NCBI RefSeq assembly: GCF_022410515.1
Contig: NZ_JACSDI010000001.1
Span: 1,116,001 to 1,180,000 of the forward strand
From: Shewanella cutis
GTDB taxonomy: Bacteria > Pseudomonadota > Gammaproteobacteria > Enterobacterales > Shewanellaceae
DNA length: 64,000 nt
Reading direction: 5' to 3'
In this document: in pieces, positions 37,426 through 48,180 of the stretch
How positions within the stretch are numbered: position 1 is the first letter of the stretch
Layout: each line of letters opens with the position of its first letter
Made by a program: the position numbers and the translations under genes
The notes under the pieces: generated by a model
Seen by the model: the letters and a program-made list of their open reading frames with translations, nothing else
The model's database searches: none
What the model was told of the DNA's origin: nothing

Positions 37426-40400
37426 TTAATGGTGATTATGCTTGTGTTTAATCCAATGAGTTAAGGTTTCAAATAGCTCTGTTAACACTATCGGCTTAGT
37501 AATATGAGCATTCATCCCCGCGGCGAGACTCTTTTCCCGATCACCTGACATCGCATGGGCCGTCATGGCGATAATCGGCAAGACATCGGCGCTATAACGT
37601 TCACGCAGTGCGCGCGCCGCGGTTAAGCCGTCCATCACTGGCATCTGAATATCCATTAATACCGCATCGAAAGGCCGCGAGTCGACAATATCGAGGGCAA
37701 TTTGACCATTCCCCGCCACGACCACTTCGTAGCCCGCACTCTTTAGCAGTTCAGTCGCCACTTGCTGGTTAATAAAGTTATCCTCCACCAAGAGCACTAA
37801 GCCTGTGTGCTCACCTTCTTCTACCGCCACTTCAGCGATAGGCTGTACGACATTGAGCCTTGGTTCGTCGGCAAAGGCAGCAATAATCTCATCGAACAGG
37901 CTCGAAGCTTTAAAGGGTTTTTGTAATACCGCAAATACATTGGCGCTATCCACTTCATGCAGCAAAGGCTCTGCCGCATAGGCTGTCATCATAATAATGA
38001 TCGGCCGTTTCGCGATCCGACCTTCTGCAACCATAGTATCGATGGCACAGATCACATCACTACCATCCATCTCAGGCATCATCCAATCGAGTAATAATAA
38101 ATCGATTGGATCCCGCGACAACTTGTACAATGCCTCAGCACCACTCGCTGCGGTATCCACCTCAAAGTGGAAGTCGCGCATCAGTGCCGAATATATTTGC
38201 AGTGCCGTCGGGTTATCATCCACCACTAAGGTGCGTAAGTTATTGAGTTTCTCGGGTACGATTAAAGGCTCAACCTTCGCCTCTTCAGCAATTTCGAAGC
38301 TGATAGTAAAGCTAAAGGTACTTCCCACACCTAACTCACTCTGCACTTGCATCTTGCCACCCATCATGGAGACCAAATGCTTACTGATCGATAAACCTAA
38401 TCCCGTGCCGCCGTATTTACGGGTGGTTGAACCATCGGCTTGGGCAAAGGCATCGAATAACTTTTCCTGCTGATCTTTACTGATCCCAATGCCGGTATCA
38501 CGCACCCAGAATTTTAAAGTAATCCGATGATCTCGCTCGCCGACATCTTCGCAGCCCAATTCAATCTCGCCGGATTGAGTAAACTTAACCGCGTTCGATA
38601 ACAGATTGATCAGCACTTGCCCTAGACGCAGCGGGTCGCCCTTAAGAATTAATCCCGCAGTTACAGGCGCATATAGCAATAATTCAACACCTTGCTCCTG
38701 CGCCTTAAGCGCATTGAGATCGAGGGCATGATCGAGCACCTTATCCAGCGGGAACGGTACGCGTTCCAGCTCCAATTTACCGGCCTCAATCTTAGAGAAG
38801 TCGAGAATATCGTTAATAATTCGCAGCAATGACTGCGCCGAGAAACCGGCTTTCTCGAGGTAATCCTTTTGCTGCGCCGTCAATGAAGTGCGTTGTGCTA
38901 ACTGCAACATACCGATAATAGCGTTCATCGGCGTGCGGATTTCATGGCTCATATTCGCCAAGAATTCACTCTTGTACAGGTTTGCCAGTTCAGCGTCCTG
39001 TTTTGCCTCCAACAGCGCCACTTCGTTACTCTTATGACGGGTAATATCCTTATGGGTACCCACCATACGCTTAGGCTGACCATCGGCGGTAAACTCAACC
39101 ACACGGCCACGGGAAAGCACCCAATGATAACTGCCGTTTTTGCCCAAGATTCGGAACTCGATTTCGTAAGCATCGACTGGGTTTTCAAGATACTGATTAC
39201 GGTACTCTTCGACCCGAATTCTATCGTCAGGGTGAGTGAGTTGGTCGATCGCCGACACTAATGCAGGAAACTCATTGGGTTTATAACCCAACATCGAATA
39301 GTAAGACGGGTTGCAAATAATATGCTCCGAATCCAGATACCAATCCCATAGACCGTCCTCTACCGCATCCATAGCTAAGTGGTAACGCTCTTCCGACAGG
39401 CGTAACTGCTCGGCAGACTCGTACTCTCGCGTCACATCACGCCATACGGCAATCAAGCCTTGCAACTCGCCACGGCGATTATAGAAAGGCAATTTAAGGG
39501 TATCGAGCAGCACCGGCTTGCCCGCTAATTCGACCTTTTCTTGATAACGAAGCGGCGTGCGATCTTTTAAAATCTGCGCATCTTCGGCACGAATACGAAT
39601 GCCCATCTCTGGCGAGGTTAAATCCTCTGACGAAAGACCGATCATTTCGCTTTCGGTGTAACCCAGCATCCGCTCAGCAGCCTTGTTACAACCGAGGTAA
39701 TTACCTTCTTTATCTTTAAAGACAATGGCTTCAGGAATGGAGTCAAGCAGAGATCGCAATAGCGCATATTCACGCTCGCGGCGCTCAGTGGCATCTTTTA
39801 GCCGCTCAGTGCGACGCGCCACCAGTTTATCGAGTCGCTTATTTTGCTCGGCCAGATGATGGGTATATTGCTTGTTTTCCTCAAAAATTCGGCTCACCAG
39901 CAGGAACCAAGGCTCCCAACCAGGAGTAATCTTTTCCGGCGGTTTACGCGGCTCTTGGGAACAACCCTCTAAATGCGATAACAAACGTGATGCAGGGCTA
40001 ACGAAGGAGCGACGCGTTTGCCAGTGCACTATGGTCACCAATACCGACAGGGCAATAACCACCAAGATAAAAGTCAGCTGCAGTTTTTCGACCGAATCTT
40101 GGAACAGATCGTCCTCATTTTGCAGATACAACAAGCGCCAAGGCGCATTATGCAGCGCGACCGAGTGGATATAGTAACCGTTACGAATAATCCCTTCGTG
40201 GGCATCGAACAACTCAGACTCGGGCAATGAATGCAGCTCTGAGGGAATACGCTGGCTGATATGGTAAACCCGATTGATATCGGAGCCATCGAAATCACTA
40301 TGGGACAAAATATTGTTCTGTTGATCGAGCAGGATCACCGTCCCCGGCATTTTAAAATACACCCGAATTTGCCGCGCCAGTGAAGCCAAGGTCATATCGA

Positions 40401-41136
40401 GGTTAATCGAGCCCATAAACTCATCGTCGAGATAGACGGGCACACCTAAGGTCGTCAGTAATCCCTTACCCGTTGAGTCGACGTAGGCTTCGCTCCAAAA
40501 CACGCTGCGTTGTGGATTCATTGCCGGCGTGGCGTATTGGAATTGTTTTTTGTTGAGCAATTCATCCCTAAAGCGCTCATCGCTATTGGTCCAAGGAAAA
40601 TAGGACATCATCCGCTGGCGTGACAAATAATAAATAGCCGAGGCTTTGGGTGCGGCTTCTTTGGCGACAGGGAAAGACAGTGATAGCTCGAACAGCATTT
40701 CAAGTTCTTGATAAAACTTATCGCTGCGACCATCGAGGGAACCCGCGCCCGTAATACGCCCCATATTAGTGAACGGCTTGCCACCCTTGGCGTAATTAGG
40801 CTCTAAGGTAAAGTACTGACCACTTTCGTTAAATTTGCCGTACTGTGGTAAACGATCCTTACGCACTAACTCACCTAAACGCAGGTGATCCACAGCCACA
40901 TCTCGCAAACTCTTCACTGCGCGGATGCTCGACTCCAGTAATAAGTCAATTTGCAGTACGTGACGCTCGACTTGCTCTTCGCGCTGCTCCATCTGCTGGG
41001 TTTTCTGGCGGTCAAAAAACATCCAGGCCGTCAGCAACGACATGATAATCACGCCGATGTAGGTATAAAAAACGGCACGGTTATAATTCTTTTGGATCGG
41101 CGATTTTAGCTGGAGATCCGGCTCAGTCGATTTCAT
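37426..41136 (-). CDS. Hybrid sensor histidine kinase with Cache, two PAS and two receiver domains
   Basis: The 1236-residue protein has a membrane helix near residues 22-40, a periplasmic Cache-like sensor (45-345), a second helix near 350-370, a coiled region, two PAS domains (about 465-580 and 590-710), HisKA with the phospho-acceptor in NMSHEIRTPMN (near 727), an HATPase domain ending in GTGLGLSIS (near 912) and two receiver domains (about 965-1090 with DWMMPEMDG; 1112-1230 with DIQMPVMDG). There is no HPt domain, so the phosphorelay must pass to another protein. The ligand is not known. A His-rich tail (HKHNHH) ends it. The gene is not beside a response regulator. Confidence 0.92.
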   Translation of the reverse strand: MKSTEPDLQLKSPIQKNYNRAVFYTYIGVIIMSLLTAWMFFDRQKTQQMEQREEQVERHVLQIDLLLESSIRAVKSLRDVAVDHLRLGELVRKDRLPQYGKFNESGQYFTLEPNYAKGGKPFTNMGRITGAGSLDGRSDKFYQELEMLFELSLSFPVAKEAAPKASAIYYLSRQRMMSYFPWTNSDERFRDELLNKKQFQYATPAMNPQRSVFWSEAYVDSTGKGLLTTLGVPVYLDDEFMGSINLDMTLASLARQIRVYFKMPGTVILLDQQNNILSHSDFDGSDINRVYHISQRIPSELHSLPESELFDAHEGIIRNGYYIHSVALHNAPWRLLYLQNEDDLFQDSVEKLQLTFILVVIALSVLVTIVHWQTRRSFVSPASRLLSHLEGCSQEPRKPPEKITPGWEPWFLLVSRIFEENKQYTHHLAEQNKRLDKLVARRTERLKDATERREREYALLRSLLDSIPEAIVFKDKEGNYLGCNKAAERMLGYTESEMIGLSSEDLTSPEMGIRIRAEDAQILKDRTPLRYQEKVELAGKPVLLDTLKLPFYNRRGELQGLIAVWRDVTREYESAEQLRLSEERYHLAMDAVEDGLWDWYLDSEHIICNPSYYSMLGYKPNEFPALVSAIDQLTHPDDRIRVEEYRNQYLENPVDAYEIEFRILGKNGSYHWVLSRGRVVEFTADGQPKRMVGTHKDITRHKSNEVALLEAKQDAELANLYKSEFLANMSHEIRTPMNAIIGMLQLAQRTSLTAQQKDYLEKAGFSAQSLLRIINDILDFSKIEAGKLELERVPFPLDKVLDHALDLNALKAQEQGVELLLYAPVTAGLILKGDPLRLGQVLINLLSNAVKFTQSGEIELGCEDVGERDHRITLKFWVRDTGIGISKDQQEKLFDAFAQADGSTTRKYGGTGLGLSISKHLVSMMGGKMQVQSELGVGSTFSFTISFEIAEEAKVEPLIVPEKLNNLRTLVVDDNPTALQIYSALMRDFHFEVDTAASGAEALYKLSRDPIDLLLLDWMMPEMDGSDVICAIDTMVAEGRIAKRPIIIMMTAYAAEPLLHEVDSANVFAVLQKPFKASSLFDEIIAAFADEPRLNVVQPIAEVAVEEGEHTGLVLLVEDNFINQQVATELLKSAGYEVVVAGNGQIALDIVDSRPFDAVLMDIQMPVMDGLTAARALRERYSADVLPIIAMTAHAMSGDREKSLAAGMNAHITKPIVLTELFETLTHWIKHKHNHH

Positions 41137-41304
41137 CCACTACCCTTGATTGCAGCGCCTGATTTTAGCCATCGATGGCAAAAGTTACGGGATTCATACA
41201 TGGGTCATATACTAGCAGGAAGAAACACCGTGTCACATCAAATAATTGCCTTATGATGGTTGTCAAAATCTATGATTAGTTGATTGAAAAATCATAGAAA
41301 TGCG

Positions 41305-41335
41305 TAAAAACAAAGGCCCCACGAGTGAGACCTTT
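41305..41335 (-). terminator. Rho-independent terminator of the PhoH-family gene
   Basis: The stem AAAGGTCTCAC/GTGGGGCCTTT (with G-U pairs) is followed on the minus strand by GTTTTTAC. It is about 66 bases past the stop. Confidence 0.65.
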
Positions 41336-41401
41336 TGTAACAATAAAGTTAACTGCGGCAGAACGAATATCTAATCTCGAAACGTAGGCATTCACTTATC
41401 A

Positions 41402-42796
41402 CTATAGATGTTCTTCGGCGTATTCGGCCAAGCGTGAACGAACAACGCCATTCAGATACAGGTTTGCACTGCCTTCGAAATCTTTAAAACGCTCAACGAT
41501 ATAGGTTAACCCCGAGGTCACTGCGGTGAGATAATTCGAATCGATCTGCGCTAAGTTACCGCAACAAATCAATTTTGTACCTTCTCCCATCCGAGTGATC
41601 ATGGTTTTGATCTGCGACGCCGTTAAGTTTTGACATTCATCCAAAAGCACAATGGAGTTTTGGATCGAGCGGCCGCGCATAAAGTTGATCGACTTAAATT
41701 GGATATTCGCCTTCTCCATGATGTAGTTCAAACTGCCGGTCGGATTGACATCATTCTTGTGCAGCACTTCTAAGGTATCGGTAATGGCCGCCAGCCATGG
41801 CATCATCTTTTCTTCTTCGGTGCCAGGTAAAAAACCTATCGATTCGGCAATTTCTGGCGTATTACGGGTCACAATTACCTTATCGTAGCGATTGCGCTCA
41901 ACTACCAGTTCAAGCGCAGCCGCCATTGCCAGTAAGGTTTTACCGCAACCCGCTGGCCCCGTTAAGATCACCAGATCAATATCGGGATCGAGCAAGGCTT
42001 GCAGCGCCATGCCTTGATAAACATTCTTAGGTTTAACGCCCCACGCCTCGAGGTTTTTTAACCGCTCGCGGCCCAAATCCAAAATATGCAGATGAGTATC
42101 GCTACGCTCGGTGACGCGACCACAAAAATCAGATTCGGTGTCAATCAGATACTGGTTAATGTAGAAGGGTTCGTTGTCTAAATCTTTCAGAGGGACTTCA
42201 TGAATCGTATGCCGACCGTGGCGCTCGGTAGACACCTTGTTTAAATGCTCCCAAAAGTTACCCTGAAATTGGTAAAACCCCTTACTGAGGAAACGAATAT
42301 CATCGATCAATTGATCGGTTCGATAATCCTCAACCAATTGAATACCCGCACCTTTAGCCTTAAGGCGCATATTGATATCTTTAGTGACTAATACTACGGT
42401 TCGCGGATGATGGAGGTTTTGTAGATGCAGTGCGGTATTGATAATGCGGTTATCGTTGCCATCCCCCGGCAGGGCGCCTAAGGTAAAATCGACAAGATGA
42501 TCAGGGAAGATAGAAAGGGAGCCTATCGCATCAGCATGCCCTTCTCGACTTGGCAAAGGGACGCCATTAATAATTTGTTCCGGTGTTGTATCGCCGCCGA
42601 GGGTATCTTCCAATGCCCGAATGGCAACTCTCGCATCGCGACTTACATCACTTTTTCGATCTTTAATCTGGTCTAGCTCTTCTAGCACAGTCATAGGAAT
42701 GACTACATCGTGCTCTTTAAACGAATAGATCGCCAAAGGTTCATGTAGTAACACATTGGTATCCAGTACAAACAACTTTCTGTCGTCTTGTTCCAT
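41402..42796 (-). CDS. PIN-PhoH family ATPase
   Basis: The 464-residue protein has an N-terminal PIN nuclease-like domain (KLFVLDTNVLLHEP, VLEELDQIKDR) and a C-terminal PhoH ATPase with Walker A LTGPAGCGKTLLAMAAALE and Walker B IVLLDECQN. PIN-PhoH proteins are thought to be ATP-driven RNA-acting enzymes or toxin-like factors, with a separate antitoxin in some bacteria; no small antitoxin-like ORF is seen next to it. The role in this organism is not known. Confidence 0.88.
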   Translation of the reverse strand: MEQDDRKLFVLDTNVLLHEPLAIYSFKEHDVVIPMTVLEELDQIKDRKSDVSRDARVAIRALEDTLGGDTTPEQIINGVPLPSREGHADAIGSLSIFPDHLVDFTLGALPGDGNDNRIINTALHLQNLHHPRTVVLVTKDINMRLKAKGAGIQLVEDYRTDQLIDDIRFLSKGFYQFQGNFWEHLNKVSTERHGRHTIHEVPLKDLDNEPFYINQYLIDTESDFCGRVTERSDTHLHILDLGRERLKNLEAWGVKPKNVYQGMALQALLDPDIDLVILTGPAGCGKTLLAMAAALELVVERNRYDKVIVTRNTPEIAESIGFLPGTEEEKMMPWLAAITDTLEVLHKNDVNPTGSLNYIMEKANIQFKSINFMRGRSIQNSIVLLDECQNLTASQIKTMITRMGEGTKLICCGNLAQIDSNYLTAVTSGLTYIVERFKDFEGSANLYLNGVVRSRLAEYAEEHL

Positions 42797-43184
42797 GGCG
42801 CCTCCAGAGTGCTCGATTATTTTATGCTACTTCTCGTTTCCAGTGAGTGGATATGGCTCCTTAGCTGATTGGCGTTAGGTTAAGAATGACCTTTAAGTTC
42901 AAGCCTCTACTTCACAAAGGTTGCTAGCGGCTTACACTAATATTGGCATCATTCTGACTGAATGCCAACCAAAAGTCAGAGACTCAAAAGCAGTGTAAGT
43001 CCCTAGATATGACAGAAGCATGACAAAACCTCGAGCGGTAACAGAGAATTTTCTTCACTGTTCAATTTGTAATCTGCTGTGTGGAGAATTAGTCTCTAAC
43101 GGGTGCGAGGGCGATTCAAATATCCCTAGTATTGATATAACATACGCGCCCTTTGTTAGAGTCCGCCAGAGATGAGAATTTAAG
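42797..43184. other. Gene-free 388-bp divergent region between phoH-like and rapA
   Basis: It must hold the promoters of both genes, but no strong -35/-10 pair stands out. A small inverted repeat TTGGCAT/ATGCCAA lies at 42943-42968. Confidence 0.5.
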
Positions 43185-46091
43185 ATGCCGTTTGCCTTAG
43201 GACAACGTTGGATAAGTGATACCGAGTCAGAGCTTGGTTTAGGAACAGTCGTACAAGTTGAAGGCCGCATGGTCACAGTGTTATTCCCTGCGACTGGTGA
43301 GAACCGTATGTTCTCTCGCAACGAAGCCCCGCTGACTCGCGTCATATACAACCCAGGCGATACGGTTGAAAGCCACGAAGGCTGGAGCCTCTCGGTAGAA
43401 GAGCTAACCGAAAAAGACGGCCTCGTCGTCTACCACGGCATCCACAGCGAGACAGGCGAAAAAGTCAGCCTGCGCGAGACGCTATTAAACCACAATATTC
43501 GCTTTAACAAGCCGCAGGATCGCCTATTTGCCGGTCAGATTGACCGCCTCGATCGCTTTGGTATTCGTTATCAATGCCAGTTACTGCGCCATCAACTAGC
43601 CACCTCGGATTTACTGGGGTTACAAGGACCGCGCGTTGGCCTTATCCCCCATCAAATGTGGATCGCCCATGAAGTAGGTCGCCGTTATGCGCCGCGGGTG
43701 TTGCTGGCTGACGAAGTGGGTTTAGGTAAAACCATCGAAGCGGGTCTGATTATCCACCAACAACTGCTGACAGGCCGTGCCGAGCGGGTATTGATTATTG
43801 TGCCTGACACCCTGCGTCACCAGTGGTTAGTAGAGATGCTGCGCCGCTTTAACCTGCGCTTCTCCGTGTTTGATGAGGACCGCTGCGTTGAAGCCTTTGC
43901 CGACCATGACAATCCTTTCTATACCGAACAGTTAGTGATTTGTTCACTCGAATTACTGCGTAAAAAGAAACGTCTCGATCAAGCACTCGATGCCGATTGG
44001 GATCTGTTAGTGGTTGATGAAGCACACCATTTAGAGTGGACCGAAGAAACCCCAAGCCGCGCCTATCAAGTGGTTGAAGCCTTAAGCGAAGTCGTACCTG
44101 GCGTATTATTACTGACCGCAACACCGGATCAACTCGGTCACCAGAGTCATTTTGCGCGCCTGCGTTTGCTCGACCCAGATCGTTTCTATGACTACGACGC
44201 CTTCCTTGCTGAAGAAAATAGCTACAAAGACGTCGCCATTGCCGCCGAAGCTTTAGCGGGCGAAAGCAAATTATCCGATGATGCTATCAACAGCTTAACC
44301 GAATTACTCAGCGAAAAAGACATAGCGCCGAGCATTCGGTTAATTCAAGCCGAAGGGATCGACAGTGAGTTACAACAAGCGGCGCGCAGCGAATTACTGC
44401 AAGAACTGCTCGATCGCCACGGCACTGGCCGCGTGCTTTACCGTAACAGCCGCGCCTCGGTAAAAGGTTTTCCGAAACGTATTTTCAACGCTTACCCCCA
44501 CGCGATGCCTGAGCAATACCTCACGGCGGCTCGTGTAAACGACATGATGGGTGGCCGTAAAACCTTAGAAGCGAAAGCGGCACAAGCCTTAAGCCCTGAA
44601 AAGCTCTATCAAGAATTTGAAGATAACAGCGCAAGTTGGTGGAAATTCGATCCACGTGTGGATTGGTTAATCGAATTCCTAAAATCGCACCGCAGCAAAA
44701 AAGTGCTGATTATCGCCAGTGGCGCCGATACCGCCTTGAGCTTAGAAGAAGCCCTGCGCACCCGCGAAGGCATTCAAGCGACCGTATTCCACGAAGGCAT
44801 GTCGATCATCGAGCGCGATAAAGCGGGTGCTTACTTTGCCCAAGAAGAAGGCGGCGCTCAGGCGTTAATCTGTTCAGAAATCGGTTCTGAAGGTCGTAAC
44901 TTCCAGTTTGCCAGCCACTTAGTGCTGTTCGATCTGCCATTAAATCCGGATTTACTAGAGCAGCGTATCGGCCGTTTAGACCGAATTGGGCAGAAGAACG
45001 ATATCCAAATTCACTTGCCTTATCTGCAAGATACGGCGCAGGAACGTTTACTCCAATGGTACCACCAAGGTCTAAATGCCTTCGAGCTGACCTGCCCTGG
45101 CGGCCATATACTTTACAGTGAATTTGCCGAAGAATTGTTAAATGTCCTTGTGGGCGGTGATGAAGATGAGCTAACCAATCTGCTCAATCACACCCAGAGC
45201 CGCTATAAAGAACTGAAACACGCCATGGAACAAGGCCGCGATAAGCTGCTAGAGATCAACTCCCATGGCGGCGATAAGGCCAAAGCAATTGTCGAGCGTT
45301 TGGCCCAAAGCGATCAGGACACTAAGCTGATTGGTTCAGTGATCCGTTTGTGGGACATTATCGGTGTTGATCAAGAAGATAAAGGCGAGAATTCGATCAT
45401 CCTACGTCCGAGCGAACATATGATGTTCCCGACTTATCCTGGCCTGCATGAGGATGGCGTGACCGTCACCTTCGACCGTGATACCGCACTCTCCCGTGAT
45501 GATATAGCCCTGATCACCCAAGAGCATCCACTGGTGCAAACCGGGCTCGATTTGATCACTGGCTCTGATACCGGCACCACAAGTGTTGCGATATTGAAAA
45601 ACAAAGCATTACCTGCGGGCACCCTGTTTTTAGAACTGATCTATATGGCGGATGCCTCTGCACCTAAATCGAGTCAGTTATATCGTTATCTGCCACCGAC
45701 GCCTATCCGCGTACTGCTGGATAAAAACGGCAACGATTTGTCAGCTAAGGTGGATTACACCAGCTTTGACAAACAGTTAAGCGCAGTTAATCGCCATATT
45801 GGTAGCAAGCTAGTCACCGCATCACAGCCAATTCTGCATCCGTTATTTGCTAAGGGTGAAGAATATGCCCAAGTGGCCGTCAATGAGTTAGTGGCGCAGG
45901 CGCGCGAGAAAATGACCAGCCAGCTCACAGGCGAACTCGAACGTTTAGAATCCCTCAAGGCGGTTAACCCCAATATCCGTGAGGAAGAGTTAGAATACCT
46001 GCGCAACCAAATGCAAGAGCTAACCACTTACCTCGATGCAAGTCAGTTGCAGCTTGATGCGATTCGTATGGTGCTGGTTAGCCATGTATAA
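43185..46091 (+). CDS. rapA: RNA-polymerase-associated ATPase RapA
   Basis: The 968-residue Swi2/Snf2 ATPase begins [31 protein letters not shown], the RapA N-terminal domain. Helicase motif I is [13 protein letters not shown], the Walker B box is DEAHHLEW, and the C-terminal helicase half has [44 protein letters not shown]. RapA recycles RNA polymerase after transcription. The length equals that of E. coli RapA. Confidence 0.97.
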   Translation: MPFALGQRWISDTESELGLGTVVQVEGRMVTVLFPATGENRMFSRNEAPLTRVIYNPGDTVESHEGWSLSVEELTEKDGLVVYHGIHSETGEKVSLRETLLNHNIRFNKPQDRLFAGQIDRLDRFGIRYQCQLLRHQLATSDLLGLQGPRVGLIPHQMWIAHEVGRRYAPRVLLADEVGLGKTIEAGLIIHQQLLTGRAERVLIIVPDTLRHQWLVEMLRRFNLRFSVFDEDRCVEAFADHDNPFYTEQLVICSLELLRKKKRLDQALDADWDLLVVDEAHHLEWTEETPSRAYQVVEALSEVVPGVLLLTATPDQLGHQSHFARLRLLDPDRFYDYDAFLAEENSYKDVAIAAEALAGESKLSDDAINSLTELLSEKDIAPSIRLIQAEGIDSELQQAARSELLQELLDRHGTGRVLYRNSRASVKGFPKRIFNAYPHAMPEQYLTAARVNDMMGGRKTLEAKAAQALSPEKLYQEFEDNSASWWKFDPRVDWLIEFLKSHRSKKVLIIASGADTALSLEEALRTREGIQATVFHEGMSIIERDKAGAYFAQEEGGAQALICSEIGSEGRNFQFASHLVLFDLPLNPDLLEQRIGRLDRIGQKNDIQIHLPYLQDTAQERLLQWYHQGLNAFELTCPGGHILYSEFAEELLNVLVGGDEDELTNLLNHTQSRYKELKHAMEQGRDKLLEINSHGGDKAKAIVERLAQSDQDTKLIGSVIRLWDIIGVDQEDKGENSIILRPSEHMMFPTYPGLHEDGVTVTFDRDTALSRDDIALITQEHPLVQTGLDLITGSDTGTTSVAILKNKALPAGTLFLELIYMADASAPKSSQLYRYLPPTPIRVLLDKNGNDLSAKVDYTSFDKQLSAVNRHIGSKLVTASQPILHPLFAKGEEYAQVAVNELVAQAREKMTSQLTGELERLESLKAVNPNIREEELEYLRNQMQELTTYLDASQLQLDAIRMVLVSHV

Positions 46092-46142
46092 CCCTTGATC
46101 GAGTAAAGACGAAACAACACAAGACTCGGTTAAGCTAACAAT

Positions 46143-46174
46143 AAAAACGCCCAGTAAAATTACTGGGCGTTTTT
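46143..46174 (+). terminator. Rho-independent terminator of rapA
   Basis: The perfect 14-bp stem AAAAACGCCCAGTA/TACTGGGCGTTTTT with a four-base loop is followed by ATTTG. It is 50 bases past the stop. Confidence 0.9.
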
Positions 46175-46320
46175 ATTTGTCGATTCGGCACCGTTTTCTC
46201 AGCGCGCATCAGTACGTAATGGCTATCACGGCGGCACGCAAATATTGTTTCAGCCAGCCCGCTTCAGGTTATACTCTAGCCAATTGAATTTATAAGACTA
46301 CACAGGTGGTTATCAATTCT

Positions 46321-47250
46321 ATGGCGCGTCTATTCCCTTCGGTATTGAGTCTCGTGTTTGCTCTAGCCAGCCTGACCTTATGGGCTGCCGACACCAGCAC
46401 CCAAGCGCCAGAAACAAGCCCCCAACTCACACCAGCAGACTCGCAGGCGAGCGCGCCCATACAACCCCAACGCACCAGCAGCTATTTACCCGCCAATGAG
46501 ATCAAACAAATCACCATTGATAACCAGCCCCTTGAACTCTTAGTCCGCTCATGGGAAGGCCGGAAAAAACTCGGTGCAGCCATTATCTTACCCGCCACCA
46601 ATGGCACCGCCGATGCGCCCGGATTAATGGCCTTTGTCAGACGTAATATTAATGCCGCAGGTTGGGCGAGTTTAAGTCTCACACCGCCGACAGAACCGCC
46701 AGCCCCCAATTTTGCCACCCCTGCGACCGAGGTGACTACCGCTGGGTCTGCGCAGCTCAGTAGCCCGTCTAATAAACCGAGCCAAAAGGTAAAGCCTGAA
46801 GACAGTAATAAGCATCTTATTGAACAAGAAGACTTTCTCGTTAAAAGCATGTCACAGCTCGACAGCGTAGGGGCAGACTTTCCCGGCAAACGAGTGCTGA
46901 TCACCGCCGATCAAAGTGCTGGATTATTGATAAGCCTATTAAGTCAAAAGAAAATTGCCGATCCGGATGTATTGATCGTCATCAATCCCTACAGTGAAGA
47001 CGAAACGCGCAATCAAGCCATTGCCGAGAAGCTCGCTAAACTCACCATGCCGATACTCGATATTCAATCACCCGATGGTCACCCTGCCTCGTTAGAAACA
47101 GCTGCACAACGTAAAACGCTGGCCGTAACCTTAGAGACACCCAATTATCGGCAAACAACGCTGGTATTGAATCTGGATAACGAGAGCGCTTGGCAGAATT
47201 GTTTAACGGCCATTAGAGGATTCGCCGCCCGAATGAGCGGCGCACATTGA
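46321..47250 (+). CDS. Exported DUF3530-like protein
   Basis: The product has a signal peptide (MARLFPSVLSLVFALASLTLWA), a Pro/Thr/Gln-rich low-complexity stretch, then a fold with GAAIILPATNGTADAPGLMAFVRRNINAAGW and VLITADQSAGLLISLL, which suggests the alpha/beta-hydrolase-like DUF3530 family; no convincing catalytic triad is seen. The ATG at 46321 has AGGTGG about 11 bases before it; a GTG five codons upstream is the alternative. The function is unknown, and the protein should lie in the periplasm. Confidence 0.75.
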   Translation: MARLFPSVLSLVFALASLTLWAADTSTQAPETSPQLTPADSQASAPIQPQRTSSYLPANEIKQITIDNQPLELLVRSWEGRKKLGAAIILPATNGTADAPGLMAFVRRNINAAGWASLSLTPPTEPPAPNFATPATEVTTAGSAQLSSPSNKPSQKVKPEDSNKHLIEQEDFLVKSMSQLDSVGADFPGKRVLITADQSAGLLISLLSQKKIADPDVLIVINPYSEDETRNQAIAEKLAKLTMPILDIQSPDGHPASLETAAQRKTLAVTLETPNYRQTTLVLNLDNESAWQNCLTAIRGFAARMSGAH

Positions 47251-47373
47251 GGTTTTAGTACTCATGCCTTCGCGAGAAAGCTTGCTAGAGCAACATACCA
47301 TCTCGACACATCAATACAACCTCTACATTAAGGAAGTCTGTGCCATAGTTTTCTAGCAAGTACATCAGCCAAG

Positions 47374-48180
47374 TTACCAACCAGACTGGCGATCCTTGTA
47401 AGGTTTAGTGGGATCTTTTAGCTGGCGAACTGCCGCAATAGTGCGATTTTTGCCTAGCAGCAATCTCACTTGGCTCCATGACTCGCGGCAAAGCAAAGAA
47501 CGGACCGATGCAGTCCAACTACGGTTAATACTCAACTTAATTGCCGCTGCGGCATCTGGGGAGGTATTGAGGAGTTCTTCCGCCAATTGCTGCGCGCTTA
47601 ACATAGGGTTATCACTTAACTGAGTGACTAATCCTAAGGCTTTAGCCTCTTCGCCTGAGAGCACTTTTGCCGTCAGACTCAATAACATCGCTTGATCCTT
47701 TGGCATAATTTGCCGCAATGCCACTAAGCCTGCCATATCCGGCACAAGCCCCCATTTGGCCTCCATAATGGATAACTTACTGTCAGGGCTCGCAATCCTA
47801 AAATCCGCTCCTAAAGCGATTTGCATTCCACCACCATAACAGCAGCCTTCTAACACCGCGATAACGGGTACAGGTAAACGCTGCCAGCCAATAGACACCC
47901 GTTGAGCCAAATTGGCATTACCAGGCAACCCTTTAAACAGCAATTTAACTGCCTGCATCGGCGCCGACATTACGCTTTTGACATCCAAGCCAGAACTAAA
48001 GTGACCTCCAGCCCCAGATAAAATAACCAGTCGAATACGCGGATCTGATTTAATCCTTTTGATGGCTTTATCAAGCTCACTAAACATCAAATAATTAATT
48101 GCATTGAACTTTTCTGGACGATTAAGCACGACATTTGCGATGCCATTCTCAACCGTGACTTGCACACAACGCTCACCCAT
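47374..48180 (-). CDS. Enoyl-CoA hydratase/isomerase (crotonase) family protein
   Basis: The 268-residue enzyme has the crotonase oxyanion hole motifs (GGHFSSGLDVKSV and EGCCYGGGMQIALGADFRIA) and an acidic residue in SIMEAKWGLVPDM. It acts on acyl-CoA substrates; members include hydratases, isomerases and hydrolases and the one here cannot be named further. It is a single gene, next to a long gene-free region. GGGA precedes its ATG. Confidence 0.88.
   Translation of the reverse strand: MGERCVQVTVENGIANVVLNRPEKFNAINYLMFSELDKAIKRIKSDPRIRLVILSGAGGHFSSGLDVKSVMSAPMQAVKLLFKGLPGNANLAQRVSIGWQRLPVPVIAVLEGCCYGGGMQIALGADFRIASPDSKLSIMEAKWGLVPDMAGLVALRQIMPKDQAMLLSLTAKVLSGEEAKALGLVTQLSDNPMLSAQQLAEELLNTSPDAAAAIKLSINRSWTASVRSLLCRESWSQVRLLLGKNRTIAAVRQLKDPTKPYKDRQSGW

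Noticed and set aside
37997..38473. 158-codon plus-strand ORF
   Set aside because: It is antisense to the receiver and ATPase domains of the hybrid kinase; composition is that of a shadow frame.
41270..41297. Inverted repeat CTATGATT/AATCATAG upstream of the hybrid kinase
   Set aside because: It is short, AT-rich and close to the terminator of the next gene; too weak to call an operator.
43055..43351. 98-codon minus-strand ORF upstream of rapA
   Set aside because: It overlaps the start of rapA on the other strand and shows no family features.
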